Positions 6,329 through 13,756 are shown, counted from the first letter of the stretch. The stretch: 14,197 bases of DNA from DATFEN01 sp035691285 (GCA_035691285.1 DASSJI010000176.1:1-14197), one strand, 5' to 3'. Notes: a model not told the origin generated them from the sequence alone. Made by a program: numbers and translations.

Positions 6329-7870
6329 TCAGCGGCTCACGTCCGCGCTCCCCGTGATCTGCGCCGACACCCGCCGGGGGACCGGCCGCATTCGGACGCG
6401 GTCGCCGCGCGCCGCCCGGTCCTGTGCCGCGCGCCAGAGATGGAACACCGCATAGCCGCGCCAGGGCCGCCAGGCCTCGGCCCGGGACTCGAGCGCGCGG
6501 CTCGTGAACGGCGGCCCGCCCGCCGCCGCCACCCGGCGCAGCACCAGGTCCGCCGCCGGGAACGCGTCGGGCTCGCCGAGCGCCCGCAACGCCACGTACT
6601 GCGCGGTCCAGGAGCCGAAGCCCGGCAGCGCCGCGAGCGCCGCCTGCACCTCCTCGACCGGCGCCGCGAAGTCCACGGCGCCCTCGATCACCGCGCGCGA
6701 GAGCGCGCGCAGCGCGGCGACGCGCGCGCCGGTGATCCCCAGGCCGTCCAGGTTCGCCGCGGCGAGCGCCTTCGCGTCCGGGAACAGGTGGGTCAGGTCC
6801 GCGGCGTCGCCCGCGATCCTCTTCCCGGCGCGGGCCACGAGGCGGGCGGCGAGCGTCCGCGCCGCCGCCACGCTGACCTGCTGGCCCAGGACCGCGCGCA
6901 CCGCGCACTCGAACGGATCCCAGGCGCCCGGGATGCGGAGCCCGGGCCGGCGCCTCACGAACGGCGCCAGCAGACGGTCGCGGCCCAGCTCCCTCGCGAT
7001 GCGGTCGGGGTCGGCGGCGAGGTCGAACGCGCGGCGTGCGGTGGAGACGAGCTGGAACAGGACCTCCGGCGCCGCGCCGTGGACGCGCAGCTCGAGCGCG
7101 CGCTCTTCGGCGACGGGACGGAGGCGGACGACGGCGTGGGCGCCGTTCATCGCGACCGTCCGGGCATAGCCTTGCGCGTCCACGCGCTCGACGCCGGGGA
7201 CGGCCCGGACCGCGAGGAAGTCGCGAACCTGCTCCCAGTCGTAGGGAGGCCGGAACGCGAGCTCGAGCGCGACGCCGTCTCCGGCTTCCGCGGGAGCGCC
7301 GCGGCGCTTGCGCAGCTCGCGGGGAGCGCGCCCGTACGTGCCCCGGAACACGGCGTTGAACCGCCGCACGCTCCCGAAGCCCGCGGCCAGTGCGACGTCC
7401 GTGATCGGCAGCTCGGTGGCGTCGAGCAGGCGCTTCGCGAAGTGCAGGCGCCGGGTCTGGGCGAGCGTGACGGGCGTTGCGCCCAGGTGCCGCAGGAACA
7501 GGCGTCGCAGGTGGCGCGGCCCGATCCCGAGCCGCGTCGCGAGCCTTTCCACGGACACCGCGTCGAGCGCGCCGTCCTGGATGAGGCGCAGCCCGCGCCG
7601 GACGACCGCCGACGTGCCGAGCCACGCCGGCGTGCCCGGAGCCGCCTCGGGCCGGCAGCGCAGGCAAGGCCGGAAGCCGGCCTCGGCTGCGGCAGCAGCG
7701 GTGGCGTAGTAGCGCACATTCGCCTTCTTCGGACTGGGCACGGGGCAGATGGGACGGCAGTAGATCCCCGTGGAGACCACGGCGATGAAGAACTTGCCGT
7801 CGAACCGCGGGTCGCGGCTCACTCGAGCCCGGTCGAGCGCGCTCCGGTCGAGGCCAAGGATCGGCTCCAC
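6329..7870 (-). CDS. alkA: Ada-type regulator / AlkA DNA-3-methyladenine glycosylase II fusion
   Basis: The 513-residue protein joins four domains. Residues 1-76 form the Ada metal-binding domain, with Cys38, Cys42, Cys69 and Cys72 in GIYCRPICP and RPCLRCRPE; Cys38 is the expected methyl acceptor from phosphotriesters. Residues about 88-180 form an AraC-type helix-turn-helix (RLATRLGIGPRHLRRLF). An AlkA N-terminal domain follows at about 195-300. The helix-hairpin-helix glycosylase domain has LPGFGSWTAQYVALRALGE and catalytic Asp441 in FPAADLVLRR, then the conserved RPWRGYAVFHLW. It should sense methylated DNA, control alkylation-repair genes including its own, and excise 3-methyladenine-type bases. 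The O6-methylguanine methyltransferase domain of E. coli Ada is absent. GTG 7870 gives the standard N-terminus of this architecture; no good ribosome-binding site precedes it. It is divergent from the universal stress protein gene. Confidence 0.93.
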   Translation of the reverse strand: MEPILGLDRSALDRARVSRDPRFDGKFFIAVVSTGIYCRPICPVPSPKKANVRYYATAAAAAEAGFRPCLRCRPEAAPGTPAWLGTSAVVRRGLRLIQDGALDAVSVERLATRLGIGPRHLRRLFLRHLGATPVTLAQTRRLHFAKRLLDATELPITDVALAAGFGSVRRFNAVFRGTYGRAPRELRKRRGAPAEAGDGVALELAFRPPYDWEQVRDFLAVRAVPGVERVDAQGYARTVAMNGAHAVVRLRPVAEERALELRVHGAAPEVLFQLVSTARRAFDLAADPDRIARELGRDRLLAPFVRRRPGLRIPGAWDPFECAVRAVLGQQVSVAAARTLAARLVARAGKRIAGDAADLTHLFPDAKALAAANLDGLGITGARVAALRALSRAVIEGAVDFAAPVEEVQAALAALPGFGSWTAQYVALRALGEPDAFPAADLVLRRVAAAGGPPFTSRALESRAEAWRPWRGYAVFHLWRAAQDRAARGDRVRMRPVPRRVSAQITGSADVSR

Positions 7871-7876
7871 GGCCCG

Positions 7877-7882
7877 ACGATA
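7877..7882 (-). promoter_or_regulatory. Weak -10-like element immediately upstream of the Ada/AlkA start
   Basis: On the minus strand TATCGT (4 of 6 matches, TANNNT type) ends 6 bases before GTG 7870. With no Shine-Dalgarno present, this spacing would suit a leaderless transcript. The hexamer is short and could be chance; I found no convincing -35. Confidence 0.25.
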
Positions 7883-8032
7883 CGATGGCCCGGGGCGGCC
7901 GACCAGCCGTTTTCGGCCCTGGAACGAGCCCCGTTCGCCGGGACCCCTTGGCCCGGCACGGACAAACTTGCGGCCCGGCCGATCTCTCGCGAAAGGATTT
8001 CCGCACCCTTCGCGCTCCGCGCCGGCCTGGGC

Positions 8033-8069
8033 GCAAGAAATGGCGTGCGGCCCGTGGCCCGCTTCTTGC
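8033..8069. repeat. Inverted repeat in the leader of the stress-protein gene
   Basis: GCAAGAA (8033-8039) is mirrored by TTCTTGC (8063-8069), 7-base perfect arms separated by 23 bases, just before the ribosome-binding site at 8083-8090. It could be an operator or a 5'-leader hairpin. The arms are A-rich against a G+C-rich background. The 223-base gap 7871-8093 contains nothing else I can identify. Confidence 0.35.
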
Positions 8070-8093
8070 TCGACGCGCCGCAGGGAGGGAGCC

Positions 8094-8975
8094 ATGGAGA
8101 TCCGAACGGTGCTCTGCCCCATCGATTTCACGCCGCTGTCGGAGCGCGCGGTGTGCATGGCCGTCGCGATCTGCCAGCGCTTCGGGGCGCGCCTCGTGCT
8201 CGAGCACAACCTCGACCCCCGGCCCCCGGCGTTCCTCTCGGTCTCGTGGATGTGGACCGGGGACCACGGCGCGGCCGATCAGGAGAAGGCCCGCCTCGGC
8301 GAGGAGCGGCTGCGCGAGGCGCTCGAACGGCTGCCGAGCAACCTGGCCCGCGAGGCGAAGCTCACGCGTGGTCCGGTCGACCTCGGCCTGCTCGAAGTGG
8401 CGAACCGGCTTCGCGCGGACCTCCTGGTGATGGGAAGCCACGGATGGAGCAGCGCCGAGCACCACTCGCTCACCGAGCAGATCCTCGACGAGGCGCCGTG
8501 CCCCGTGCTCACGGTCACGCAGGAGGGAACGGACGGCTCGTTCCTGGCGACCGCGGAAGGCCAGCGCGCCACGGTCCTCGTGCCGGTGGACCTGCGGAGC
8601 CACTCGCGCACGACCGTGGCCCACGCCCTGGAGCTGGCCGACACGCTGCCCCTCTCGCTGCGCCTGCTGCACGTGGAGGAGGGGCCGGTCGAGTCGGGCG
8701 ACCTCGAGGGCGACCGCCGCCGGCTCGAGGCGCTCGTGCCCGAAGAACGCCGCGCCTCGGTGGAGTTCCACATCCGCAGCGGCCAGCGCGCCAGCGAGAT
8801 CCTGAGGGCGGCCGAGGAGCTGGGCGCCCGCCTGATCCTGATGGGATGCCATCCGAAGGGCGCGGTCGAGCGCTTCTTCACCGGGGCGACGGCCCGCGAC
8901 ATCCTGCACCGGGCCCCCTGCCCGGTCTGGTTCGAGCCGACCACGTCCCGCGCGGAGCTGCACGCGGCGTCCTAG
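8094..8975 (+). CDS. Tandem-domain universal stress protein (UspA family)
   Basis: The 293-residue cytoplasmic protein contains two Usp domains. The first (about residues 3-150) begins TVLCPIDFTPLSERAV and ends with VMGSHGWSS (Gly114-Gly117) and CPVLTV. The second (about 160-282) begins TVLVPVDLRSHS and ends with LMGCHPKG (Gly251-Gly256) and APCPVWF. Neither domain retains the full G-x2-G-x9-G-[ST] ATP loop: in the first the closing Gly-Ser is Thr-Glu (127-128), and in the second the middle Gly is Pro254 and the closing pair is Gly-Ala (264-265). A non-ATP-binding, UspA-like mode is therefore likelier. Such proteins help cells survive starvation and stress through poorly defined partners. The start at ATG 8094 is supported by GGGAGGGA at 8083-8090. 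It converges with the toxin relic, whose stop lies 12 bases downstream. Confidence 0.92.
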   Translation: MEIRTVLCPIDFTPLSERAVCMAVAICQRFGARLVLEHNLDPRPPAFLSVSWMWTGDHGAADQEKARLGEERLREALERLPSNLAREAKLTRGPVDLGLLEVANRLRADLLVMGSHGWSSAEHHSLTEQILDEAPCPVLTVTQEGTDGSFLATAEGQRATVLVPVDLRSHSRTTVAHALELADTLPLSLRLLHVEEGPVESGDLEGDRRRLEALVPEERRASVEFHIRSGQRASEILRAAEELGARLILMGCHPKGAVERFFTGATARDILHRAPCPVWFEPTTSRAELHAAS

Positions 8976-8987
8976 CGGCCGGACGGA

Positions 8988-9221
8988 TCAGAGCGAGAGG
9001 TGCAAGCGGAGCGCGTCCTCGAGAGCCGCGAGGAGCGCCGGTGTGAGCTGGCCCACGCGACGGCCGACACGTGCGATCGAGACGGACCGCACCTGCTCGG
9101 CCTGAGCCTTCGAGTCCGCCGGCAGCCGACATTCGGAGGCCGGCAGGAGGACCTGGAACGGAAAGACCCGGCTCACGTTCGAGGTGACCGGGACAACGGT
9201 AACGACGCCGCGGTTGAGCAT
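8988..9221 (-). pseudogene. mazF: MazF/PemK-type toxin, N-terminally deleted remnant
   Basis: The frame from ATG 9221 gives 77 residues that match the C-terminal two thirds of a MazF/PemK endoribonuclease: NRGVVTVVPVTSN, PFQVLLPASE, a stretch with AEQVRSVSIARVG, and the final GQLTPALLAALEDALRLHL. A full MazF (about 110-120 residues) starts with a strand and loop of the type RGE-[IV]-WW-x-DL-x-P-x-RGSE-x5-RPAV, containing the catalytic Arg and Glu. That segment is absent: the text jumps directly from the antitoxin stop (TGATG, 9223-9219) to the NRGVV strand. No room exists upstream because the antitoxin relic lies there. The surviving part has no internal stop. The product should be unable to cleave RNA. 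The frame can be read back to an ATG at 9299, but that extension is an out-of-frame, Arg-rich reading of the antitoxin tail. Confidence 0.8.
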
Positions 9222-9449
9222 CAGCGTGACTTTTCGAGGCCGTCGTCCGAAGCGGCGTCCCAGACGTCGGCGTCGCCACTCGCGGCCCACTCGGCCCATG
9301 CCTCTGCGTAGGCAGGACCCCGCTCGGTGGCCCGAAGCAGCCTCACGGCATGCTATACGACCGCCGATCCTCGAGCCTGCGGCGATGCTACGCGCCTACT
9401 CGTCGAGAAACTCCACGTCCTCGTCCGGGGGGCTCACGCTGATCTTCCC
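9221..9449 (-). pseudogene. mazE: MazE-type (ribbon-helix-helix) antitoxin, decayed
   Basis: Read on the minus strand, the N-terminal ribbon-helix-helix segment is KISVSPPDEDVEFLDE (from 9446), usually preceded by a start codon; here the codon is GGG (9449-9447). The next codon, normally Tyr, is TAG (9398-9396). ARSIAAGSR follows. One extra A at 9368 shifts the frame, after which SAVV, a second TAG (9355-9353, normally Gln or Arg) and HAVRLLRATERG are read. The C-terminal toxin-binding tail AYAEAWAEWAASGDADVWDA leads to TGA 9223-9221, which overlaps the toxin ATG as in intact modules. Repaired, it would be about 75 residues, the usual size for MazE partners of this MazF type. It lies 21 bases after the S9 peptidase stop, on the same strand. 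The match to the antitoxin family is by recall of its conserved pattern; the four lesions are seen directly. Confidence 0.8.
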
Positions 9450-9470
9450 TCCCGGCTACTACGCTCACGG

Positions 9471-12329
9471 TCACCGCATCCGTCGCAGCTCCGCCTCGGC
9501 CGCCATCACGGCGAACGGGGCCCAGTCGGGCGAGGCCGCCAGGCGCTCGAACGTCTCGCGGGCCCTGTCCCGCTGGCCGCTCACGAGCCAGTAGAAGCCG
9601 GCGCCGTAGAGGCGCGTGGCCGAGGACAGCGCGCCCTCGCCGGTCAGGAGCTCGTCCACGCCCTTCTCGCCCTTGAAGACGAGCAGCCGGTCCAGGTAGT
9701 CCTGGTCCTCGATCACCGGGAGATCCCGCCGGACCGGCACGAGAGCCTCGGCAGCTTCCTTGTCGCGCCCCAGTCGCTTCAGCGTCATCCAAAGCCAGTT
9801 CGTCGTCGCCACCAGCCGGTCGGGGCTGCCCTTGGACGCCTCCAGGCAGGCGCGATACGCCTCGAGCGCCTTCTCGTCCTCGCCCTTCAGGTAGTGGGCG
9901 AGCCCGAGGTGGTAGTAGATGTTGAAGTGCAGCGTGCTCGTGGGGATGCCCTGGGGGTTCGGGAGGCCGTCGGGCTCGACCTCGTCAGCCTTCCCCTGGA
10001 CGAGCGCTCGGGCCTTCTCGAGATCGGCGATCGCGTTGTCGAGCTCGCGCAGCGTTATGTAGCGATGGCCGCGATGGCGCAGCAGCCGCGCGTCGCCGGG
10101 ATGCTTCTCGAGACCGCGGGTGTAGATCGCGATCGCCTCGCGGTAACGGCCCAGGTACGCGGTCCGCCGGCCGAGCCAGATGACGTTGTCGGCCGCGTCG
10201 GGATCCCTCGTGAAGTCGGCCGTGGCCTGGGCGAGCTTCGCCTCGAAGTCCTTCCGGGTCGCCTCGCTCAGCGCGACCGCCGTGAGCGGCCGGCCCAGGA
10301 GCGAGGTGGCGACGGCCGCCTCGGCCTTCGCGGCGGCGGCCGGCTTGAGGTAGCGGTCGTACCATCCCTGGTAGCGGAGCAGCACGTCCTTGCGGAAGCT
10401 GGGCGTGCCGATGTCGTGGTACTCGTCCGGGTAGATCACGAGCTCCGTGGTCACGCCGCGCCGCCGCAGCGACTGGTAGAGCTGCTCTGAGTTCAGCAGC
10501 GGCACGCGCATGTCGGCCGATCCGCAGAGGACGAGCGTCGGCGTCACGACTTTCTCGATGTCGAAGAACGGGCTGAGACGCGACCACAGCTCCGGGTTCT
10601 TCCACGGCAGTCCCAGCTCGGTCTCCCACCAGTACTGCAGGTCGTCGGTTCCGTAGTTCGCGTGCATCAGCAGGCCGCTGGCCCCGGCCACCGCCGCCTT
10701 GAAGCGGGTGGTCTTCGTGATCGCGTAGTTCGTGAGGTAGCCGCCGTAGCTCCAGCCTCCGATGCCCTGGCGCTCCGCATCGCCGATGCCGCGGGCGATC
10801 ACGTCGTCGACGGCGGCGAGGCAGTCGCCGAGGTCCTTGTTGCCCCAGTCCCTCCAGATCGCGCGGCCCCACGCCTTGCCGTAGCCGGTGGAGCCGCGGT
10901 AGTTCGGCGAGACGACGGCGTAGCCCTGGGCCGCGAGGAAGTGCCGGCGCAGGTCGAAGGAGGTGTCGGTCTGCTGCTGTGGGCCGCCGTGCGGGTAGAG
11001 GACGACCGGGAGCCTCGTCCCCGCGGCGTGGTCGGGCGGCAGCCAGAGGAAGTAGTCGACGCTCGCGCCGTCCGGGGCCTTGGCCTGGAGGTGGCGCACA
11101 TCGCTGAGGCGCAGGCCCTTGACGAGCGCGTCGTTCGTGCCGGTGAGGCGGCGCAGACTGCCGGGCGCCGCAGCGAAGATCTCGGCCGGCGCGCTCGGCT
11201 CGCTGATGAGCAGCGCGATCTCGCCCTTCCGGCCCACGTCGAAGTCCGAGATCGACCGCTCGCCGTCCACGACGCGCTCCACGGCCCCGCCCGCGGCGGG
11301 CACGCGCACCAGGTGCTGGTTGCCGCCGTCCTCGACGACGAAGAGGACGAAGCGGCCGTCCGGCGCGAAGCGCGGCGCGACCGCCACGTTCCGGTCGAGC
11401 GCCGGGGTGAGCGGGCGGGCCGGCCCGCCGTCCACCGGCGCGATCGCCACGTAGTTGGAGGTGTAGATCGTGTCCTGGATCTCCGGCCCCTGCTCGATGT
11501 AGGCGACGTAGCGGCCGTCGGGCGAGAACGCCGGCGCGGACTGGGCCGCCTGTGTCGCCGCGAGGGCGACGGCCTTCGCGCCGGGCCGCGGCTCGATCAG
11601 GAAGACGTCGCTGTTCTCGTTGAGGTCCGGCTCCTCGCTGCGGTTGCTGACGAAGGCGATCAGGCGGCCGTCGGGCGACCACGCCGGCGCTGAAACGTCG
11701 TAGGGCCCGGAGGTCAGCGCGGCGCTCGATCTCGTCCGCAGGTCGAAGACGTGGAGCTGGGAGCGCAGCTCCTTCAGGTAGCCCGAGCCGTCGGTCTTGA
11801 ACTTGAGGCGTCGGATCACGATGGGCCTGGGCTTCTTCTTCTTGGCGGCGCTCTCTTCGTCGTCCGCCTCGGGCTCGTCCGGATCGGGGTCCGACACGAC
11901 CAGCGCGAGGCGCGTGCCGTCCGGCGACCAGGCCATGGACCGGACGCCGCCCTTGAAGTCCGTGAGGCGCTGCGCCTCGCCGCCCTGGCGGTCGAGGAGG
12001 TACACCTGGGTCTTCTTGCCCTCGCGGCCGGACAGGAACGCGAGATGGCGTCCGTCCGGGCTGAAGCGCGGGCGGGACTCCGACTTCGGGCTCGAGGTCA
12101 GCCGCAGGGGCTCTCCTCCGGCGAAGGGGACCATCCAGAGGTCCTTCTGGGATTCGTCCTTCTCGGCGTCGATCGTCTCGACGGCATAGGCCACCCACTT
12201 CCCGTCCGGGCTGATCTGCGGCCCCTCCACGTCCTTGAGTGCGAGCAGGTCGTCGATCGCGACCGGACGCGTCTGGCCGTGGACGGCGGCCGGGCACAGG
12301 GCGAGCAGGAGCGCGGCACGTCGGAGCAT
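9471..12329 (-). CDS. S9 prolyl-oligopeptidase-family peptidase with C-terminal TPR domain
   Basis: The 952-residue protein starts with a signal peptide (MLRRAALLLALCPAAVHG) and an N-terminal beta-propeller (about residues 30-400) of PD40/TolB-like repeats with recurring SPDG-[RK] motifs. An acidic then Lys-rich insertion (DEESAAKKKKP) lies inside it. The alpha/beta-hydrolase domain (about 415-665) has Ser527 in GGWSYGGY, Asp606 in CGSADMRVP and His638 in DEYHDIG, the S9 triad in order. Such enzymes cleave short peptides, often after proline, and act outside the cytoplasm. The final 275 residues form a TPR-type helical domain (e.g. WLGRRTAYLGRYREAIAIYT, HLGLAHYLKGEDEKALEAYR) not usual in the family, whose members are about 650-700 residues; the frame runs through without a stop. 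ATG 12329 is preceded by GAGGTGA (12338-12332). Upstream extension to 12392 would lie in the divergent gene's control region. Confidence 0.93.
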   Translation of the reverse strand: MLRRAALLLALCPAAVHGQTRPVAIDDLLALKDVEGPQISPDGKWVAYAVETIDAEKDESQKDLWMVPFAGGEPLRLTSSPKSESRPRFSPDGRHLAFLSGREGKKTQVYLLDRQGGEAQRLTDFKGGVRSMAWSPDGTRLALVVSDPDPDEPEADDEESAAKKKKPRPIVIRRLKFKTDGSGYLKELRSQLHVFDLRTRSSAALTSGPYDVSAPAWSPDGRLIAFVSNRSEEPDLNENSDVFLIEPRPGAKAVALAATQAAQSAPAFSPDGRYVAYIEQGPEIQDTIYTSNYVAIAPVDGGPARPLTPALDRNVAVAPRFAPDGRFVLFVVEDGGNQHLVRVPAAGGAVERVVDGERSISDFDVGRKGEIALLISEPSAPAEIFAAAPGSLRRLTGTNDALVKGLRLSDVRHLQAKAPDGASVDYFLWLPPDHAAGTRLPVVLYPHGGPQQQTDTSFDLRRHFLAAQGYAVVSPNYRGSTGYGKAWGRAIWRDWGNKDLGDCLAAVDDVIARGIGDAERQGIGGWSYGGYLTNYAITKTTRFKAAVAGASGLLMHANYGTDDLQYWWETELGLPWKNPELWSRLSPFFDIEKVVTPTLVLCGSADMRVPLLNSEQLYQSLRRRGVTTELVIYPDEYHDIGTPSFRKDVLLRYQGWYDRYLKPAAAAKAEAAVATSLLGRPLTAVALSEATRKDFEAKLAQATADFTRDPDAADNVIWLGRRTAYLGRYREAIAIYTRGLEKHPGDARLLRHRGHRYITLRELDNAIADLEKARALVQGKADEVEPDGLPNPQGIPTSTLHFNIYYHLGLAHYLKGEDEKALEAYRACLEASKGSPDRLVATTNWLWMTLKRLGRDKEAAEALVPVRRDLPVIEDQDYLDRLLVFKGEKGVDELLTGEGALSSATRLYGAGFYWLVSGQRDRARETFERLAASPDWAPFAVMAAEAELRRMR

Positions 12330-12347
12330 GGTCACCTCGAGAGACGC

Positions 12348-12354
12348 TATTATC
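12348..12354. promoter_or_regulatory. Shared, nearly symmetric -10 element of a divergent promoter pair
   Basis: The 53-base gap between the S9 and M20 genes contains TATTAT on the plus strand (12348-12353) and GATAAT on the minus strand (12354-12349), each matching five of six bases of TATAAT. On the minus strand it lies 19 bases before ATG 12329, leaving room for the GAGGTGA ribosome-binding site. On the plus strand it lies 29 bases before ATG 12383. No strong -35 hexamer is visible on either side. It is the only A+T-rich patch in the gap. Confidence 0.5.
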
Positions 12355-12382
12355 TCCGGGCTTTCACGAGACCCGAACGCGG

Positions 12383-13756
12383 ATGCTGCCATCCCTGCTT
12401 GCGCTCTCGCTGCTCGCCGGCCCGACAGGGGGCGCGTGGGGCGACCTCGCCGTCGACCTGCTCGCCCGCTACCTCCAGATCGACACCACGAACCCGCCGG
12501 GCAACGAGAAGCGGGGCGCGCTCTTCATGAAGGACGTCCTCGAGAAGGAGGGGATCGCGGCCACGCTCGACGAGTTCGCCCCGGGCCGCGCGAACCTCCG
12601 CGCCGTGCTGCGAGGGAACGGCACCAGGCGCCCGATCGTCCTGATGAACCACATCGACGTGGTGCCCGCCGACCCGCAGCGCTGGTCGGTGCCGCCCTTC
12701 TCGGGCGCCGTCAAGGACGGCCGGCTCTACGGGCGCGGCGCCGTGGACATGAAGGGCGAAGGCATCGTGCAGCTCGTGGCGTTCCTGCGCCTCAAGCGGG
12801 ACAAGGTGCCCCTGGCCCGCGACGTCGTCTTCCTCGCGACCGCCGACGAGGAGGACGGCTTCGCCGGGATCGAACGGGTGCTCTCGCCGGAAGGCTGGCG
12901 GGACCAGGTGCTCGGCGCCGAGTACCTGCTCACCGAGGGGGGCGAGAACCGCGTCGGGAGCGACGGCAGGCCGCTCTACTTCGGCGTCCAGACCGCGCAG
13001 AAGTCGCCCTACTGGCTCCGGCTTCAGACGACCGGCGAGCCGGGCCACGGCTCCCGCCCGCTCGCGAGCTCGGCCCCGAACCGCCTGATCCGCGCCCTCG
13101 AGCGCATCCGCGCCTGGCGGACCGAGCTGCGCGTGCTGCCCTCGGTCGCGAAGTTCTTCCGTGACCAGGCTCCGCGCGCGACCGGCCCCCAGGCGGCCTG
13201 GTACCGGGACATCGGCAAGGCCATCGCCGATCCCGAGACTGCCCGCGCGATCTACGACGGCGATCCCGGTGTTTCGGCGCTGCTGCGCGACACGGTCTCG
13301 ATCACCGTCGTCAAGGCGGGCTACAAGACGAACGTGATCCCCGGCACGGCCGAGGCGGAGCTGGACGTGCGCCTGCTGCCGGGCACCGAGCCCGAGGCCT
13401 TCCTCGAGCGGCTGCGCGCCGTCGTCGACGATCCCGCCGTCGCGATCACGCCGATCGGCGACATCCTGACCCCGGTCGAGAGCCCCATCGACACCGACTT
13501 GTTCCGGACGATCGAGCGCATCCTGGGGGCGCGCCACCCCGGCGTGCCCGTGACCACCCAGCTGGGCACGGGCGCCACCGAGAGCTCGCTCCTCCGGCCG
13601 CTCGGGGTGATCTGCTACGGCTTCACGCCGCTGCTGCTCACGAGCGCCGAGGATGCGTCGCAGCACGGCGACGACGAGCGCGTCCCGGTGGAGACGCTCC
13701 GGGAGGCCGTCGAGATCTTCTACGACGTCGTGGCGGCCTTCGCCCGGGCGGAATGA
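12383..13756 (+). CDS. M20-family metallopeptidase, putatively exported
   Basis: The 457-residue protein has the M20 di-zinc site complete: His90 (with Asp92) in MNHIDVVPAD, bridging Asp122 in GRGAVDMKG, the general base Glu156 and ligand Glu157 in ATADEEDG, Glu185 in LTEGGEN, and His428 in SQHGDDER. The dimerisation or lid domain occupies about residues 205-330 and includes the TTGEPGHGSRP segment that places the lid His. The order and the PPFSG-x-VKDG-x-LYGRG sequence resemble PM20D1/carboxypeptidase S-like members, which hydrolyse peptides or N-acyl amino acids. The N-terminus MLPSLLALSLLAGPTGGAWG looks like a signal peptide without a charged tip. ATG 12383 has no clear ribosome-binding site; the frame is open further back but into the control region. 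It is divergent from the S9 gene and overlaps the next gene by 4 bases (ATGA). Confidence 0.92.
   Translation: MLPSLLALSLLAGPTGGAWGDLAVDLLARYLQIDTTNPPGNEKRGALFMKDVLEKEGIAATLDEFAPGRANLRAVLRGNGTRRPIVLMNHIDVVPADPQRWSVPPFSGAVKDGRLYGRGAVDMKGEGIVQLVAFLRLKRDKVPLARDVVFLATADEEDGFAGIERVLSPEGWRDQVLGAEYLLTEGGENRVGSDGRPLYFGVQTAQKSPYWLRLQTTGEPGHGSRPLASSAPNRLIRALERIRAWRTELRVLPSVAKFFRDQAPRATGPQAAWYRDIGKAIADPETARAIYDGDPGVSALLRDTVSITVVKAGYKTNVIPGTAEAELDVRLLPGTEPEAFLERLRAVVDDPAVAITPIGDILTPVESPIDTDLFRTIERILGARHPGVPVTTQLGTGATESSLLRPLGVICYGFTPLLLTSAEDASQHGDDERVPVETLREAVEIFYDVVAAFARAE

Noticed and set aside
7945..7975. A possible sigma-54 promoter: GGCAC followed by TTGC upstream of the stress-protein gene.
   Set aside because: Thirteen bases separate the GG and GC pairs, while sigma-54 promoters require ten. 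The spacing is too strict for this to work.
8968..8985. Possible hairpin terminator (CGTCC ... GGACG) between the stress-protein gene and the toxin relic.
   Set aside because: The arms are only 5 bases, extend no further, and no T-run follows. Too weak to call as an intrinsic terminator.
6297..9046. Very long open frames over the Ada/AlkA and stress-protein genes, on the minus strand (6297-8963) and plus strand (6440-9046).
   Set aside because: They overlap two genes with complete catalytic or conserved motifs and have only low-complexity composition. They are by-products of the scarcity of stop codons at this base composition.
9000..9450. The region after the S9 gene as a non-coding RNA or plus-strand small genes (9000-9311, 9184-9594).
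   Set aside because: The plus-strand frames have no recognisable content, while the minus strand explains almost every base as decayed antitoxin plus truncated toxin.
9327..10490. A 387-residue plus-strand open frame opposite the TPR part of the S9 gene.
   Set aside because: It shows no domain, and the opposite strand carries clear TPR and S9 active-site motifs.
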